Shown: positions 33,691 through 46,457, counted from the first letter of the stretch. The stretch is DNA of 64,000 nt from Combretum micranthum (GCA_024138025.1 JAMXBD010002499.1:1-64000), one strand, 5' to 3'. The notes: generated by a model from the sequence alone, not told the origin. Translations and numbers: made by a program.

Positions 33691-34339
33691 TGTAATAATT
33701 CTTTTCTCTCGAATATAAAATATATAGGTATATATACATCAAACCTTCCTTTCCTTAATAAAGTCAAGACCTTAGTGGTGATAGGCGTATTTTATAAGTT
33801 TCACTTACATCTAACTAATATTATTTTAATCATATAAATTATAAAATGCCTATATAGGTCCATATGATTTTGGTGCTCGTAAATAAGACCTTGAAAGATT
33901 CATGGATAGGTAAAATGATAAAACCCCCACGCAAAGTTAAGTGGAACAAAGTTTCCATGATAAATAAAAAAATGGTATAATTTAATACACCATATAAACC
34001 ATTATAGGAAGGAATTGTAAGATTGTTTCATGCACATAAAATAATGTTAGAGTAATCATACTTGACAAATAAATCATACATAAATATAATAAACTATATT
34101 ATGACTTGCATTAAGATATAAAATATATATAATTAATTATAATTAGAATTTGAAGAAAGTATAACAATGAAAATTGTTTGGCCAAATAATTAAGGGCCTC
34201 TACTAGTTGGTTAAACTATATTGGTGCCTAACATTAAATGACTAAAACAAATACCACCATTTGAATTGCTCCAAAAAAAAATATATATATATATATCGCA
34301 TGAAATCGATTGACTATTCATCAAATCAGAGTTTAACTG
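31908..34339. other. AT-rich stretch with no recognised gene
   Basis: About 2.4 kb. The left part may be the LTR of the old minus-strand element whose primer site is at 31890. The segment 32220-32880 is less AT-rich and looks unlike the LTRs around it, but no convincing coding frame, splice pattern or RNA gene is visible. Microsatellites: A-runs near 32085 and 32160, (TA)n(TG)n at 33189-33228, A-run plus (TA)n at 33658-33692. Confidence 0.5.
33189..33228. repeat. (TA)n(TG)n microsatellite
   Basis: Alternating TA for about 24 bases passing into TG for about 16 bases, in otherwise unassigned DNA. Confidence 0.9.
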
Positions 34340-34804
34340 ACCAAGTCATGACAATTTTAAGATACAAACCAGATAACTGGATAATATAATGGAAATATAA
34401 TCCTTAGGAGTAGAAGTTCAGATGAAGTTGATCCGAAACACTCATTTTGGATTTTTCCTTATTTAGGTGATGAGGGTCCTGAAGCTACATTTCCAAAAGA
34501 TTACTTCGACTAAGGATTTATCTATGGATGAGTGAGTTTTTCCTTTATGTTTTATGTATTCATGTTTATGCTTGTAGTATAGAACACTAGAAAATAGGAA
34601 AAAGATAAAAAAATGTAATATGCATGTGAGGATTAGTAGGGAATATGAATGTGAGCATGGTGATTGTTAAAAATAAGCTAAGTATATCGAAACTTAAATA
34701 GTTGATAAATTAATTGTTATCTTTTATGCCATGTTGAAATGTCTGAGTATATTTGTTTGATCACCCCAAAGATATTTCAATATATATATAGAGAACAAAC
34801 TAAT
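34340..34804 (+). repeat. LTR remnant D, left part
   Basis: Plus-strand sequence resembling the internal part of the B/C LTR around GTGACGAGGGACCC..GGAGTGAGTTAATTC (compare 59351-59420), but clearly diverged. The 5' part of this LTR is missing or unrecognisable. Element C interrupts it at 34805; it resumes at 60459. Confidence 0.6.
34800..34804. repeat. Target site duplication CTAAT, left of C
   Basis: Matches 60459-60463, 25.6 kb away, which proves that the two LTR pieces and the distant 3' LTR belong to one insertion. Confidence 0.88.
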
Positions 34805-36742
34805 TTTAAACCCCCGAAGTTTTGCAATCGAATTAAAGACCTAAACCCTAATAAGAAGTCAACTGGATTCTTAAGTCAACCAAAACCCTAGTTTACCGTA
34901 ACCACTTAAGTTCGGCATTGCCGTTTTCTCAAGCCCTAAAAAACGAAGTTGAAAAAGTTAGCTATAATAGTTCGTAATAGCTATAGGTTATATAAAAATA
35001 CAGATTGAAGGAATTCGAGTGTCCTTTGAACCCGATCGGACATAGTTCTTGCAAAACTTGTCCGGAAGCTCGGAATAGGAAAAATATTCTGAATATACCG
35101 TTAAACTTGTAAAAATATGAGAATTCCAAAAATATCAATTTCGTAATTTTTCGGTAGCTAAAAATATCAGATATCGCTTTTATACGCGTATTTTCTTACT
35201 ACGGGCATTAAATTGTCATGTCTACTTTTACATTACACTATTTTCTACTATTCTACACTATTCACCTATCTCTACTTTTTCTTACAACCTACTCTTATAA
35301 GCCATACACCTATTTCTTACATATTTTCATTTCCAATACAATTTCACATCTTTCTTTTCTTACTTTTAATTAACAAAATAACAAAAAAATAAATTTCTCT
35401 CTCCCATTTCCCCATGTATGCACCGGCCACACCCCTCCCTCTCATCCAATGTGTTTTATTTTTGCTTTATTTAATTAACACAAATTATCTCTCACATTTT
35501 CCTATAAATACCCCCCTCATACCTTCACTTCTTTCACACCACTTTTTCTCTAAAGTTCTTATACTAAAATCTCTCAAGAATTCTCTCCAAGAAGTCTTAC
35601 AAGAAAGCCCTCTTTAGTTTCTTCTTTTAGGTAAACTTTTTTCAAGAAAATCCTATGTTCATCTACTTAGTATGAGCTTAGTATGTGTTTTCTAAAACCA
35701 TGAAGGTTAAGAAAGCAACAATAGGTTCATATTTTGTTTTTGTTCATAATCACAAATTCTTTTATGTTTCCTTTATGTTTATTATTATCTAATATATCTA
35801 TATAGCTATATATTATTTAGAGCATATAGGGTCTGTTTGTTTTGGCTTTTTTCCGGCAGATACAGACACTTTTTCAAACTTTTTGCTAACAAATTATTTA
35901 TGAAGAAATATAGAAATAGATAGATAAAAAAAAGTTGACAGTTCTCATCAAAAGATCAAATAGAACAAATATAGATAAAATTTAGATACAAATCGGATAT
36001 ATTTACACATATCATTTTAAAAAAAGATACAGATACAGATGAAAAACAGACAATCCAAACAGACCCATAAGCTCATTGTCTTGCAATTTATTTACCTTTC
36101 ATGCAATTTATTTACTTCATTACAAATTAGTTATTTCAAAGTTGTTTTTAAGACTAGTCATTCTAGTCTTAGACTTGTCCTCATCAAGTCAAAACAATTC
36201 TTTTTTTTTCTTTTAGGGACTAGTCTTTTCTTAGTCTCAGGGTACCTTGATGAAGCTAAGGTCTCAATACTTGATTTACTTTCTTATTTATTTGATCTTT
36301 CAAGTTATTATGTTTCTATAATTTATGATTCATATTTATGCATGAACATAATATTTTTGTCTCAATAAAAATAAATGAGAAGTGTTATCATAAACTAAAG
36401 ATTCTTATTAAATAAAAATAGGAAATAGATTTCCTAAAAACTCATGAATATGCTTGGAAATGATTTTTCTTACATAGACAAAAGGTTTTATAAAAACTTA
36501 TGTTCCATCAAGAAATAGAAATTCTTTTAGAATCATTAGAAGAAACAAAAATGTCATTTTATTACTCTTGAATCCAAGTTTAGAAAATAAAACCACACTT
36601 TAAGAAATTAAAGTAATTACAAAAGATTAAATTTAGAAAAAGAATATTCATCTCCAATAACTCAAGATCTTTCAAAAATAAATATTTCAATAGAATCTCA
36701 AGTTCAAAGTCTTTTAAAACCTTACTTTTTATAAGTTGAGAT
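34805..36742 (+). repeat. 5' LTR of C, first part
   Basis: Begins TTTAAACCCCCGAAG (TG end changed to TT), carries the TATA box TATAAATA at 35503-35510, and breaks off at ..AAGTTGAGAT where the 3' LTR of C reads AAGTTGAGAC (58959-58968). The last five bases GAGAT are the probable target duplication of B. Confidence 0.88.
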
Positions 36743-39700
36743 TGTTACGCCCTAGAGGGTATCCTAAACGTGGCAGTCCGCCGCATATAATATTAAAGTT
36801 AATGAATGACAATCTATAGTCACGCAGGAGCTTCAATATCGTATGCAAGGCGTGCTTCCAAGATAGTAGGAGACTCACAAGGGTATTACGTTTAAATAGA
36901 TAGCAAAAGCAAGCATAAACTTAAATAGATAAAGATAAGGTTTTCATTTAATAACAAGTTCGTACATCATCTTAGGGGCATTCCCCCGTCTTTAAGTCTT
37001 TACTAATAACAAAATAAACATAATTATCACATAAGTCTACTATAGAGATTTTTCCTAGAAGTCTATGTTCAAAACTAAAAATACATAAACTTCCTCCAAA
37101 AACTCCTAGTAGCATAAGCTCATACCTGGCACACAGGGCTCCTTGGGGCCAACCATAGATAATCATACTGTAATAGAAAATTATAAGAGTATAAGCAAAT
37201 CTAGCTTAGTGAGATAATTCCTAACTATATAACATTTTCATATGACAACCAAGTTATTTAATTCAAGCATATGTAATGCACCAATCACATGAACAACCAA
37301 TTACACAAGATTATTCGGAAATCAAGTGTAGCATGGATTTAACGCCCTCTATGACAAGGGTTGGGTGGTTATAGGCCCATACGACCATCAATATTTGCAG
37401 ATTTACTGGTTCCTGCTAGCCCTGTAGACTTCCTAGCTCCTACTGGCCCATGTAGACTTACCGGCTCCTACTGGCCCATGTAGACTTACCGGCTCCTACT
37501 ACTTCCACGTTTCCTCACACGAAGAATAGTAGTGAAATAAATGTGACTCACAAGTATGATATGCATGAATAAATTTCAATTAAACATTTAATCATATAAG
37601 TTGAATTCATGTTAAAGGTGATCAACCATAATTTCATCATATCAATACAAGAGTCACACTTTTGTTTAACATATCGTTTTTCAATATACTTAATTTTCAT
37701 TCAACAATTATTTCATAACATTTGTTCATTCATTTTTTTCCTAAATCTCTAGTGCCACTAATTACAAGCACAAACAAGGAAATGTAACTTAGAAAAAGAA
37801 TTAACTCACTCTATAATCGGTAGGTCTAATCGAAATAATCCTATGGATAGATGATCTCGGGTCTCTCGTCACTTAAACAAGATGAAATACCCAAAATAAG
37901 TCTTTCATAAAACTTCTATTCTTGAAGTTTCTAAATTTCTCTTAAAATCGGGGTAAAAATCGTATAAAGGGAAATTCCATCTTAAAATGGCCATAACTTG
38001 CTAATTTTAACTTGGAATTTCGCGTATAATATACCGTTTTCTACCTACTCGAAAAGATCTACGCATTTCTAAACTTATTTTCATTAAACTAGGTTGTTTG
38101 GGTTCCAAAAAGATAGCGACCAGATTTGCCACGAATTTACAAAGACTTGTTTTCCTTCTTGTAAACAAAGCTCATTTGAAAAGATAAATATTTCAAGTAT
38201 TTTGTAAAATTTTTGAAAGGTAAATACATATATGTAATGACTCATAACCAATGTATGAAGTAAATGAAGTTGTCTCAACTTATGGAAAGTAAGGTTTTAA
38301 AAGACTTTGAAATTGAGTTTTTATTGGAATATTCATTTTACTTTTGAAAGACTTTGAGTTATTTGTGATGAATATTCTTTTTCTAAATTTAATTTCTTGT
38401 AATTACTTTAAATTCCTAAGGAGTGGTTTTATTTTCTAAACTTAGATTCCAACAATTTTGTAAAAGTTATGACAATTTTCTCACAAGAATATTTTAGTTC
38501 CTTGGTTTCTTGGGATTATTTTATTTTAAATGAAAAGGGGTTCTACTTAGGAAAAAGATGAAGTTATTGTAAAACTCTTGTCTACTTCATAAGTCTTTTG
38601 TATGTTTGTAAAATCTCTTGTAAGTTCCTCTAAACATTAACTCCATATTTTTATTTCTAGAGGAAAACTTTTTATCTTAAGAAAACATTTCCTTCATTTA
38701 TTTTGTTGAGACAAAACTATTATGTTCATGCATGAATATGAATAATAAGCTATAAAAATATGAAAAAAAAACATAATAACTGAAAAGAATAAGCATATGA
38801 AGAAATAAATCAAGTATTGGACCTTAGCTTCATCAAGGTACCCCGGGACTAAGAAAAGACTAGTTCCAAAAAAGAAAAAGAAAAGGAATTGTTTTGACTT
38901 GATGAGGACAAGTCTAAGACTAGAATGACTAATCTTAAAATCAACTTGAAATAAATAAGTTGTAATGAAGTAAATAAATTGCATGAAAGATAAATAAATT
39001 GCAAGACAATGAGCTTATATGCTCTAAATAGTATATATAGCTATATAGATATATTAGATAGTAATAAACATAAAGGAAACATAAAGGAACATAAAGGATC
39101 ATAAAGGAATTTGTGATTATGAACAAAAACAAAGTATGAACCTATTGTTGCTTTCTTAACCTTCATGGTTTTAGAAAACACACATTAAGTTCATATTAAG
39201 TAGATGAACATAAAGAAAGCTTGGAGGATTTTCTTGAAGAAAGTTTACCTAAAGAAGAAACTAAAGAGAGCTTTCTTGTAAGACTTCTTGGAGAGGATTT
39301 TTGAGAGAGTTTGAGAGAGATTTTGGTATAGTAACTTTATAGAAGAAGTGGTGTGAAAGAAGTGAAGGTATGAGAGGTATTTATAGGAAAATGTGAGAGA
39401 TAATTTGTGTTAATTAAATAAGTGAAAATAAAACAAATTGGAAGAGATGGGAGAGGGGGTTGGCGCTACTCATGCATGGGGAAGGGGAAAATTTTTATTT
39501 TTTTGTTATTTTGTTAATTAAAAGTAAGAAATGAAAGATGTGAAATTGTATTGGAAATGAAAATGTGTAAGAAATAGGTATATGGTTTGTAAGAGTAGAT
39601 TGTAAGAAAAAGTAGAGACAAGTAAATAAAATAGAATAATAGAAAATAGTGTAATGTAAAAGTAGACATGACAATTTAATGCCGGTGGTAAGAAAATACG

Positions 39701-40081
39701 CGTATAAAAGCGATATCTGATATTTTTAGCTACCGAAAAAATACGAAATTGATATTTTTGGAAATCTCATATTTTTACGAGTGTAACGGTATATTCAGAA
39801 TATTTTTCCTATTCTGGGCTTCCGGACATGTTTTTCAAGAACTATGTCCGATCGGGTTCAAAGGCACTCGAATTCATTCAATATGATATTTTTATATATC
39901 TTATAGCTATTACGAACTATTATAGCTAACTTTTCTAACTACGTTTTCTAGGGCTTAAGAAAACGGCAATGCCGGACTTAAGCGGTTACAGTAAACTAGG
40001 GTTTTGGTGACTTAAGAATCCAGTTGACTTATGATTAGAGTTTAAGTCTTTAATTCGATCACAAAACTTTGGGGGTTTACA
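36743..40081 (-). repeat. 3' LTR of B
   Basis: 3339 bp; on the minus strand TGTAAACCCCC (from 40081) to ..GGGCGTAACA (36743). TATA box at 39378-39385 (TATTTATA on the plus strand). A three-copy tandem of about 28 bp built on GGCTCCTACTGGCCCATGTAG lies at 37420-37500; the 5' LTR of B has fewer copies. Confidence 0.93.
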
Positions 40082-40110
40082 ACCTACCCCCCTTAAAGAA
40101 AGTTTTGTCC

Positions 40111-41520
40111 TCAAAACTTGAAATTCATACCTGATTCCTTGAACAGATTTGGGTACTTTTGGCATATGTTGCTTTCTGCCTCCCAGGTGGCTTCCTCGTG
40201 CGAGTGGTTTCTCCATAGAACCTTCACATACTTGATCTCCTTGTTCCGAAATTTTGTAAATTGTGGTCTAAGATCTGAACTGGGTGCTCCTCATGTGTGA
40301 GATTCTCTTTCAGCCGAACAGACTCTAGCTCTGTAATCCTGGTAGGGTCCGGCACATGTTTCCGTAAAACTGATACGTGAAACACGTTATGGATTCCAGA
40401 TAGGTTGAGAGCGGAGTGCCAGGCGATAAGCAAGATTTCCCACTTTTTCCAATACTTCAAAGGGTCCAATGTAGCGTGGGCTTAGCTTTCCTTGTGCTCG
40501 AACTCGGTGAATACTCTTAATGGGATTTACCTTTAAGTACACATGGTCTCCAACTTCGAATTCAAGCACACGTCTCTTCATATCTGCCTAGCTCTTTTGC
40601 CTATCTTGGGCTTCTTTCATTTTTCTTTGGATAACCTGCACTTTGTCCGCCGCATCTTGCACCAAGTCAGGACCAATGCTCAACTTTTCTATATTGTCCC
40701 AAAACAAAGATGATCGACATCTTCTTCCATACAATGCTTCATAGGGTGGCATCTGGATCGTGGAATGGTAGCTGTTATTGTAGGCAAATTCTACCAAAGG
40801 TAGGTGTACGTCCCAACTACCTTTAAACTCTATTACGCAGGCTCGCAGCATATCTTCCAACGTTTGTATTGTCCTCTTCGATTGACCATCCGTCTGTGGA
40901 TGATAAGCAGTACCGAAATGTAGCTTAGTTCCCATACATTTCTGCAAACTCATCCAAAATTTGGATACAAACCTTGGGTCTCGATCGGAGACTATTCCAG
41001 CGGGTACTCCATGCAAGCGTACTATTTCTCTTATGTACATTATTGCCAACTTGTCTATAGAGTACGTCATGTTCATTGGAAGGAAATGTGCCGTCTTCGT
41101 CAATGGATCCACGACGACCCAAATTGCATCATATCCAGCCGACGTCCTTGGTAATCCACACACAAAATCCATTGTGATTTGGTCCCATTTCCACTCGGGT
41201 ATGGGCAGGGTTTTCAGAAGTCCACCAAGTCTTTGGTGTTCCACCTTTATTTACTGACATATAGGACATTTCAACATATAGTCCGCTATATCTCTCTTCA
41301 TGCCATTCCACCAATAGTGGCTCTTCAAATCTTGGTACATTTTCGTTCCTCCTGGATGCATGATGTATCCAGAGTGATGTGTTTCTTCCATGATTTCCTT
41401 TCTTATGCCCTCATCATCCGGAACACATAGCCTGCCCTTCATTCTCACTACTTCATCCTTATTTATGGCAAAATCGGTGTACTTTCCTTCCTGTACTTTT
41501 TTTTTAATCTTTAGAATCGT
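40111..41520 (-). pseudogene. Integrase with chromodomain, element B
   Basis: Zinc-binding part with HSGYIMHPGG and CPICQ (41251-41390); core from [28 protein letters not shown] with intact catalytic Asp (near 40985); the catalytic Glu position reads GQSKRT, a Glu-to-Lys change near 40885; [20 protein letters not shown]; then a linker and chromodomain with ELESVRLKENLTHEEHP (about 40270-40330). A stop follows the zinc part at about 41251, and frames shift near 40390-40590. Ends at TGA 40111-40113. Not active as it stands. Confidence 0.9.
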
Positions 41521-42175
41521 CTCATCATATCGCTAGGCTTCTTTGATTCTTTCTACTAAGGTGGGTCCCATGACAAGGTTAGTAATCTCCACTTCCACGC
41601 TTTGCCCTATGAATTCAATGTTCATTCTTTCAATTTCCTTAATCAATTCTTTCTTGTCAGTGAGCAAAGAGGCTACTTCTCCATAATTCTTCTTACTTAA
41701 GACATCTGCAACTGCATTCACTCTCCCTGGACAGTAGTTTATAAGGTCGTAATCCTTGATGAGCTCTAACCATCTCTGTTGCCGCATATTCGGCTCATTT
41801 TGTGTAAAAAGATATTTGAGGCTTTTATGGTCGATGTAGATCTTGCACCTTTGTCCATACAAGTAATGCCTCCACAACTTTAATGCAAAACACAACGGCG
41901 GCTAACTCTAGATCATGAGTGGGATAGTTTTGTTCATAGGGTCAGAGTTGTCAGGATGCATAATCGATTACCTTTCCGTCTTGCATCAATACACATCCGA
42001 GTCCATTCCTTGACGCATCACTATGCATTGTATAGGACTTCTCGGGGTTTGGTAGAATTAAAATTGGGGCAGAGACAAGTCTTCTCTTTAGCTCCTGGAA
42101 ACTTTGCTCCCTCTTGTCTGTCCAGATGAACTTTTCCTCCTTTTGGGTTAACTGAGTGAGGGGTTTGGCGATGGT
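41521..42175 (-). pseudogene. RNase H, element B
   Basis: Contains [20 protein letters not shown] (about 41830-41895), [15 protein letters not shown] and [12 protein letters not shown] near 41690-41720, as in gypsy RNase H and its connection to integrase. The N-terminal third (41900-42175) is in other frames with stops. Confidence 0.8.
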
Positions 42176-42900
42176 TCAAAAATCCTTAACAAACTTCCTA
42201 TAATTTCCAGCCAAACCGAGAAAACTCCTCACTTCAGTAACTGTCTTAGGCTGTTTCCACTCCATTACTGCCTTGATCTTCTCAGGATCTACCGATATTC
42301 CTTCTCCCGATACGACATGTCCTAAGAAGGATATCTTATCCAGCCAAAAGTCACACTTAGATAGCTTAGCGTACAACTTATGCTCACGCAAGGTCTGTAA
42401 CGCCATCCTTAAGTGTTTTTCATGTTGTTCTTGCGTCTTTGAGTAGATCAGAATATCGTCGATGAAGCCTATCACGCACTTATCCAGCAGGGGTTTATAT
42501 ATTCGATTCATGAGATCCATGAATGCTGCTGGCGCGTTGGTTAAGCCGAAAGGCATCACTAGAAATTCGTAATGTCCATAGCGAGTCCTAAAAGTTGTCT
42601 TTGGTACGTCTTTAGGTTTAATCCTCAACTGGTGGTATCCTGACCGTGATCGATTCTTGAAAAGATACTTGCTCCTTGAAGCTGATCGAAGAGGTCATCT
42701 ATCCTTGGGAGTGGATACTTGTTCTTGATGGTAACCTTATTAAGCTCCCGGAAGTCGATGCATAAACGCATGGAACCATCCTTCTTTACGAACAACACTG
42801 GTGCTCCCCAAGGTGACACACTTGGTCGGATAAAACCTTGATCTAACAAGTCTTGTAGTTGAGTCTTTAACTCTTTAGCTCTACCGGTGCCATTCGATAG
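42176..42900 (-). pseudogene. Reverse transcriptase, element B
   Basis: Fingers [20 protein letters not shown] and [20 protein letters not shown] (42720-42849), a one-base deletion near 42645 that shifts frame, then [42 protein letters not shown] (catalytic box, about 42440-42470) and [15 protein letters not shown] to 42176. Apart from the one frameshift the domain is whole. Confidence 0.9.
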
Positions 42901-43490
42901 GGTGCTTTTGATATCGGCTCGTATTGACTAATAGATCAATCTCGAAATCGATCTCTCTCTTTGGTGGTAATCCAGGTAATACGTCCGGAAATTCGTCTGG
43001 GAACTCTTTTACTATGGGTATGGATCCAAGCTCAGGCTTTTCCTCTTCTTCTTCATCCAGGTTAGTAAGGTTGATTTCATCCTCATCCACCAATTCGAAT
43101 GAGTTTAACTTCACTGTGGACTCTCCTCTAAACACTACTTCACATCCACTTTGGTCTTTAAACCTTACTTCCTTTTGTTTACAATCTACTAAGGCTTTGA
43201 CAGATGTCAACCAATTCATACCTAAGATAACATCGTATTTGCTCATCTCCAAGATTATTAGGTCACACTTAGAGTGATTTCCTTGTATCTCCATTGGACA
43301 TCCTTTAACCATTTCCTTTGTCGTTACTATGCTTTCGATGGGGGTTTTAACTCGAAAACCAGTAGCAATAGTATCTATGGGTAACCAATTTGCTTGGCCA
43401 GGCTAACTGTGATAAATGAATGGGTAGCTCCCGTATCGAACAAGGCATAAGTAGGTTGACTAGCTATGAGTATGCGTCTTGCACTTGAAT
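42901..43490 (-). pseudogene. Aspartic protease, element B
   Basis: The active site [12 protein letters not shown] is intact near 43410-43445. Downstream come [20 protein letters not shown] and VILGMNWLTSVKAL (43180-43312), an acidic linker, and [19 protein letters not shown] leading into reverse transcriptase. There is a frameshift near 43320-43400. The pol start Met of copy C (ATGCTCATAGC) is ATA here. Confidence 0.85.
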
Positions 43491-43594
43491 TTTTTTTTAT
43501 ACTAATTACGAGACATGTATACTTAAGCTAATCGCGAGTATAAACTTTATACTTATACCGTAGGAATTGAACGCAGGAAACTTAATGAATTATA

Positions 43595-44975
43595 TCAAAG
43601 AAAAGGGTTTCGATTCTGACCTGTCACCAATCCAAAATCTGAGCCATAATCTCCATCTACAGCTGCTAGCTCTGCTCCTTCGTCATTAGATTCCTCGCAT
43701 ACCCACTGTCTTCCAGGTTGTATATCCTCATTCCGTGGACAGCTGCTCCAGATCGGCTTGGGTTGCTTCCTTCGCTTCCGTTTTGCGTCGATGCCACTCC
43801 TCCCCCTGACCCATATGGTCTAGCTGGGGCATTCTTTCTTTGTAAGCATTCATTGGCGAAGTACCCAGTTTGCTTGCAAACGAAGCAAACGGTAGAAGCC
43901 TTCTTTGGGCAATCACCTATCTTGTGGCTGGGGTCTCCACAAAAGTAGCACTTGTGTTGCAACAGCGGGTACCTCTTTGGATAGCGCTCTTCCTTGCATT
44001 TCCAGCAGGTCACCTTGATCTTGGATGTGTCCTTGTTACTAACAGCACTTCCTTGGAAGCTGTTGAAGGGCTTGAACCTTTTACTCTGAAAACTGGGGTT
44101 ATAGCTATCCTGAGCTCTCTTGCCGAACACGAAGGTCTTTCTCTCAGGGGCTTTGCTCTTCCTTTTCTTTTCTCCCTCAATGATACGAGCCCTTTCTACC
44201 AATTCTCGGAGGGTCCTCAGATCTAACTCCTCCAGACGCATCCTTATATCTTCATCCATGCCACTCAGAAATACTTGCCTCTTCAGCTCCTCACTATGCT
44301 TGAAGGACTCAGGCGCGTATTGAAGCAGTCGGCTAAACTCCGTCTCGTACTGCTCTATCGTCCTTCCCTTCTGGGATATATGGAGAAAGTCTCCACTATA
44401 CTGTACTCTTAAGCTCCCAGGGAAAAAAGTTGTCCAAAAACTCTCTACGAAAAGCTGCCCAGGTCACAGGTGGCAACAATTCCCTACTTTTCGACTCCCA
44501 CCATATTCTAGCATTGAACCGTAACATATATGTGCCATAATCCAAGCGTAGGTGATGGGAAACTTCGTAGGCGGCGAACGATCTTTCAATTTAGGCTAGC
44601 CAATCTTCAGCTTCGTCTGGCTTTCCAAAATTTCCGTCAAAATATCTGTTGCTTTTTATGAAGTCCAGCAAGGAACTTCTGTAAGGTCTGGGCGATGGTG
44701 GTGCTGGTAAAGGGGCAATATGTGACTCCGCTTCTAGGGCTGCAGGTGCCTCAACGGTTGCTTCTGGTGCATTTGCGGCAGGCGGTGGCATATTTTGTGC
44801 ATTTTGCATGTAATTATTGACCAACCTTGTGAGTTGGTTGATGGTGGCCCACACATCTCCTTATTGATTCGATGGGGGATTTGATGCTTGTTGTCCTGCC
44901 GGAGGATTCTCCTGTTCTGCTGGTATATCATTAGAAGCGTGACGTTCGCGTCTTCTACCTCTCCTACCATATCTG
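43595..44975 (-). pseudogene. gag, element B
   Basis: Arginine-rich N-terminus (about 44940-44972) with no in-frame ATG, a proline/alanine linker, capsid with RYFDGNFGKPDEAEDWL, then MDEDIRMRLEELDLRTLREL (44200-44259), a basic stretch and three zinc-knuckle positions: the first damaged (CWKCKEERYPKRY), the second intact (CYFCGDPSHKIGDC), the third with His changed to Tyr. The usual stop after VTGQN has become CGA, so the frame reads five codons further, to 43595. Frameshifts near 44330-44590. Confidence 0.85.
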
Positions 44976-45190
44976 TTAAATTTTATACTTCTTAAATTTT
45001 AGCAATAATGAAAAGATCGGAAATTCCATATAAATAATTAAGGCAATCAAATTCAGAAATCATCAAATTAACATAAAATTCTTGCATTCAAAATAAAAAG
45101 AGGAATTTAATGATCCTTACATAACTTTGAGAAGGTAGAAACCATTCTCATCAAAAGATAATTGTTCATAAAAAGCAAAACATTAATGCA
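44976..45190 (-). other. Spacer between upstream ORF and gag, element B
   Basis: Non-coding, AT-rich, nearly identical to the C copy (52125-52395). It has a conserved donor-like GTAAGG (plus-strand CCTTAC, 45115-45120) and an acceptor-like TTTAACAG just before the gag N-terminus (44973-44980). Confidence 0.6.
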
Positions 45191-46334
45191 TTAAAACAAA
45201 GATAAGCCTAGGAAAAAGACTGTGTTGGACTCGTCTCTCTCTTCATTCCTTCCTTCTTCAAACCTCTTCTTTTTACGGGGATGGTGCTGGGTTCATACTC
45301 TTGCTGGTGGATCCTTTGTGCCGTTTGACAAATTGTCGCAGATATTGACTAACCGTCATCCTCTTTCCTCAGTATCGTGAGGTAATCTCTGCTTGAGACG
45401 GCCAAACTTCGTCATGCACGGAAATCCTTTATCCATGGGTCGTGCCGTTTGTTTCCTCTGGTCTTTCTTCTTCTTCTTCCGGTGCCATTGCCATTGTGGG
45501 GGTCTGGGATCTGCTTCTCAGGAATCTATTTGGATCAAAAGCATTGTTTCTTCTCCCCTCCTCCTCAGAATCGGAGATCATTACTGGGTTATTCCTTGCA
45601 ATGGTCTCCATGGGTACATCTTGGCTCAGCCTTCAAGGAGGTGCTTGACTAGGGATCAAAGGGCTGTCTTCCCAGAGGGATGTAGACTGGTTCTCCTCAG
45701 GCTCCGAGTCTTCATTTTGATCTTCTTCCGTGCTATCGTTTGTCTCTCTATTCCCTTCGTTTGCTTGGGCCTCCTCCATGATGAAGTCCTCATCTGGGAT
45801 AACATCTAGCTGCATTCCGACGGAGTTGGGCTGAGTATTGAACTCTGATGGCGTAGGGACAATCCGTCGGTAAGCGGCATACCAATAAAATCACTCTTCA
45901 GCATCTGCATTTAGCCAGTCCGTATGATCCGCTAACTCATCATGTGCGTAGATGTATAGAGGTCCTAGCTTATTCCAAGTCCGGAAGTTTGGTTCCTGCC
46001 GTCCGTCTTTCGCTTTCAAGATGAAGGTCATTTGCTGCAGCATGGTCTCCCGGTACATAAAAACCATCATTCTTTCGACTACATAAATAACTTCTACGTC
46101 ACTCCATCTCCAATTGCTTACAGCGTCGAATCTCAGCTCATTAGGCAGGTTCCTCCACAGGGAGTGTCTCAATCCTTTCTTCCATAACTTGAACATTTCA
46201 CGAGCGGTCCTGGGCCTTCCGACTAAAGCGAACTCCTCACACAGGACCCTCAGTCTAAGACGGTAGTTCACGAAGGTCTCGTCATGGTCTTTAAGGAATT
46301 GTCGGGATTTTTCTTTGACCTCAGGGAAAGTCAA
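45191..46334 (-). pseudogene. Upstream ORF (ORF0) of element B, capsid-like plus acidic tail
   Basis: About 380 codons between primer site and gag. N-terminal block (45891-46334): KSRQFLKDHDETFVNYRLRL, then RTAREMFKLWKKGLRHSLWR and SDVEVIYVVERMMVFMYRET. This pattern resembles the C-terminal half of retroelement capsid, where a GLR-type helix follows a hydrophobic one. After an in-frame TGA (45891-45893) the same frame continues with an acidic stretch (45633-45815), another TGA shared with no other copy (45633-45635), and a C-terminal KRMTVSQYLRQFVKRHKG region with a lysine run. No ATG starts the frame; TTG at 46334 directly follows a TAG. Function unknown; the capsid resemblance is by eye. 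Confidence 0.65.
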
Positions 46335-46437
46335 CTATAAAGTAAAACAAAAGGGGATAAGATCTTAAGCTAGAGTTTCTATCTTGTTACTATCTATCTC
46401 TAAGGTCTATTTATACTATCTTATGTCTAAAACTTGC

Positions 46438-46449
46438 GCTCTGATACCA
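46438..46449 (-). promoter_or_regulatory. Primer binding site of B (Met-tRNA type)
   Basis: TGGTATCAGAGC on the minus strand, eight bases from the LTR end at 46458; matches the classic methionine initiator tRNA site of many plant LTR elements. Confidence 0.93.
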
Positions 46450-46457
46450 ACTTAAAC

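Noticed and set aside
34180..34260. Second tRNA-like element (GGCCTCTACTAGTTGGTTAA)
   Set aside because: It resembles an A box but has no B box at tRNA spacing.
45885..45900. Recoding of TGA as an amino acid in ORF0
   Set aside because: No structural element or wider conservation can be shown from two related copies; shared ancestry explains it.
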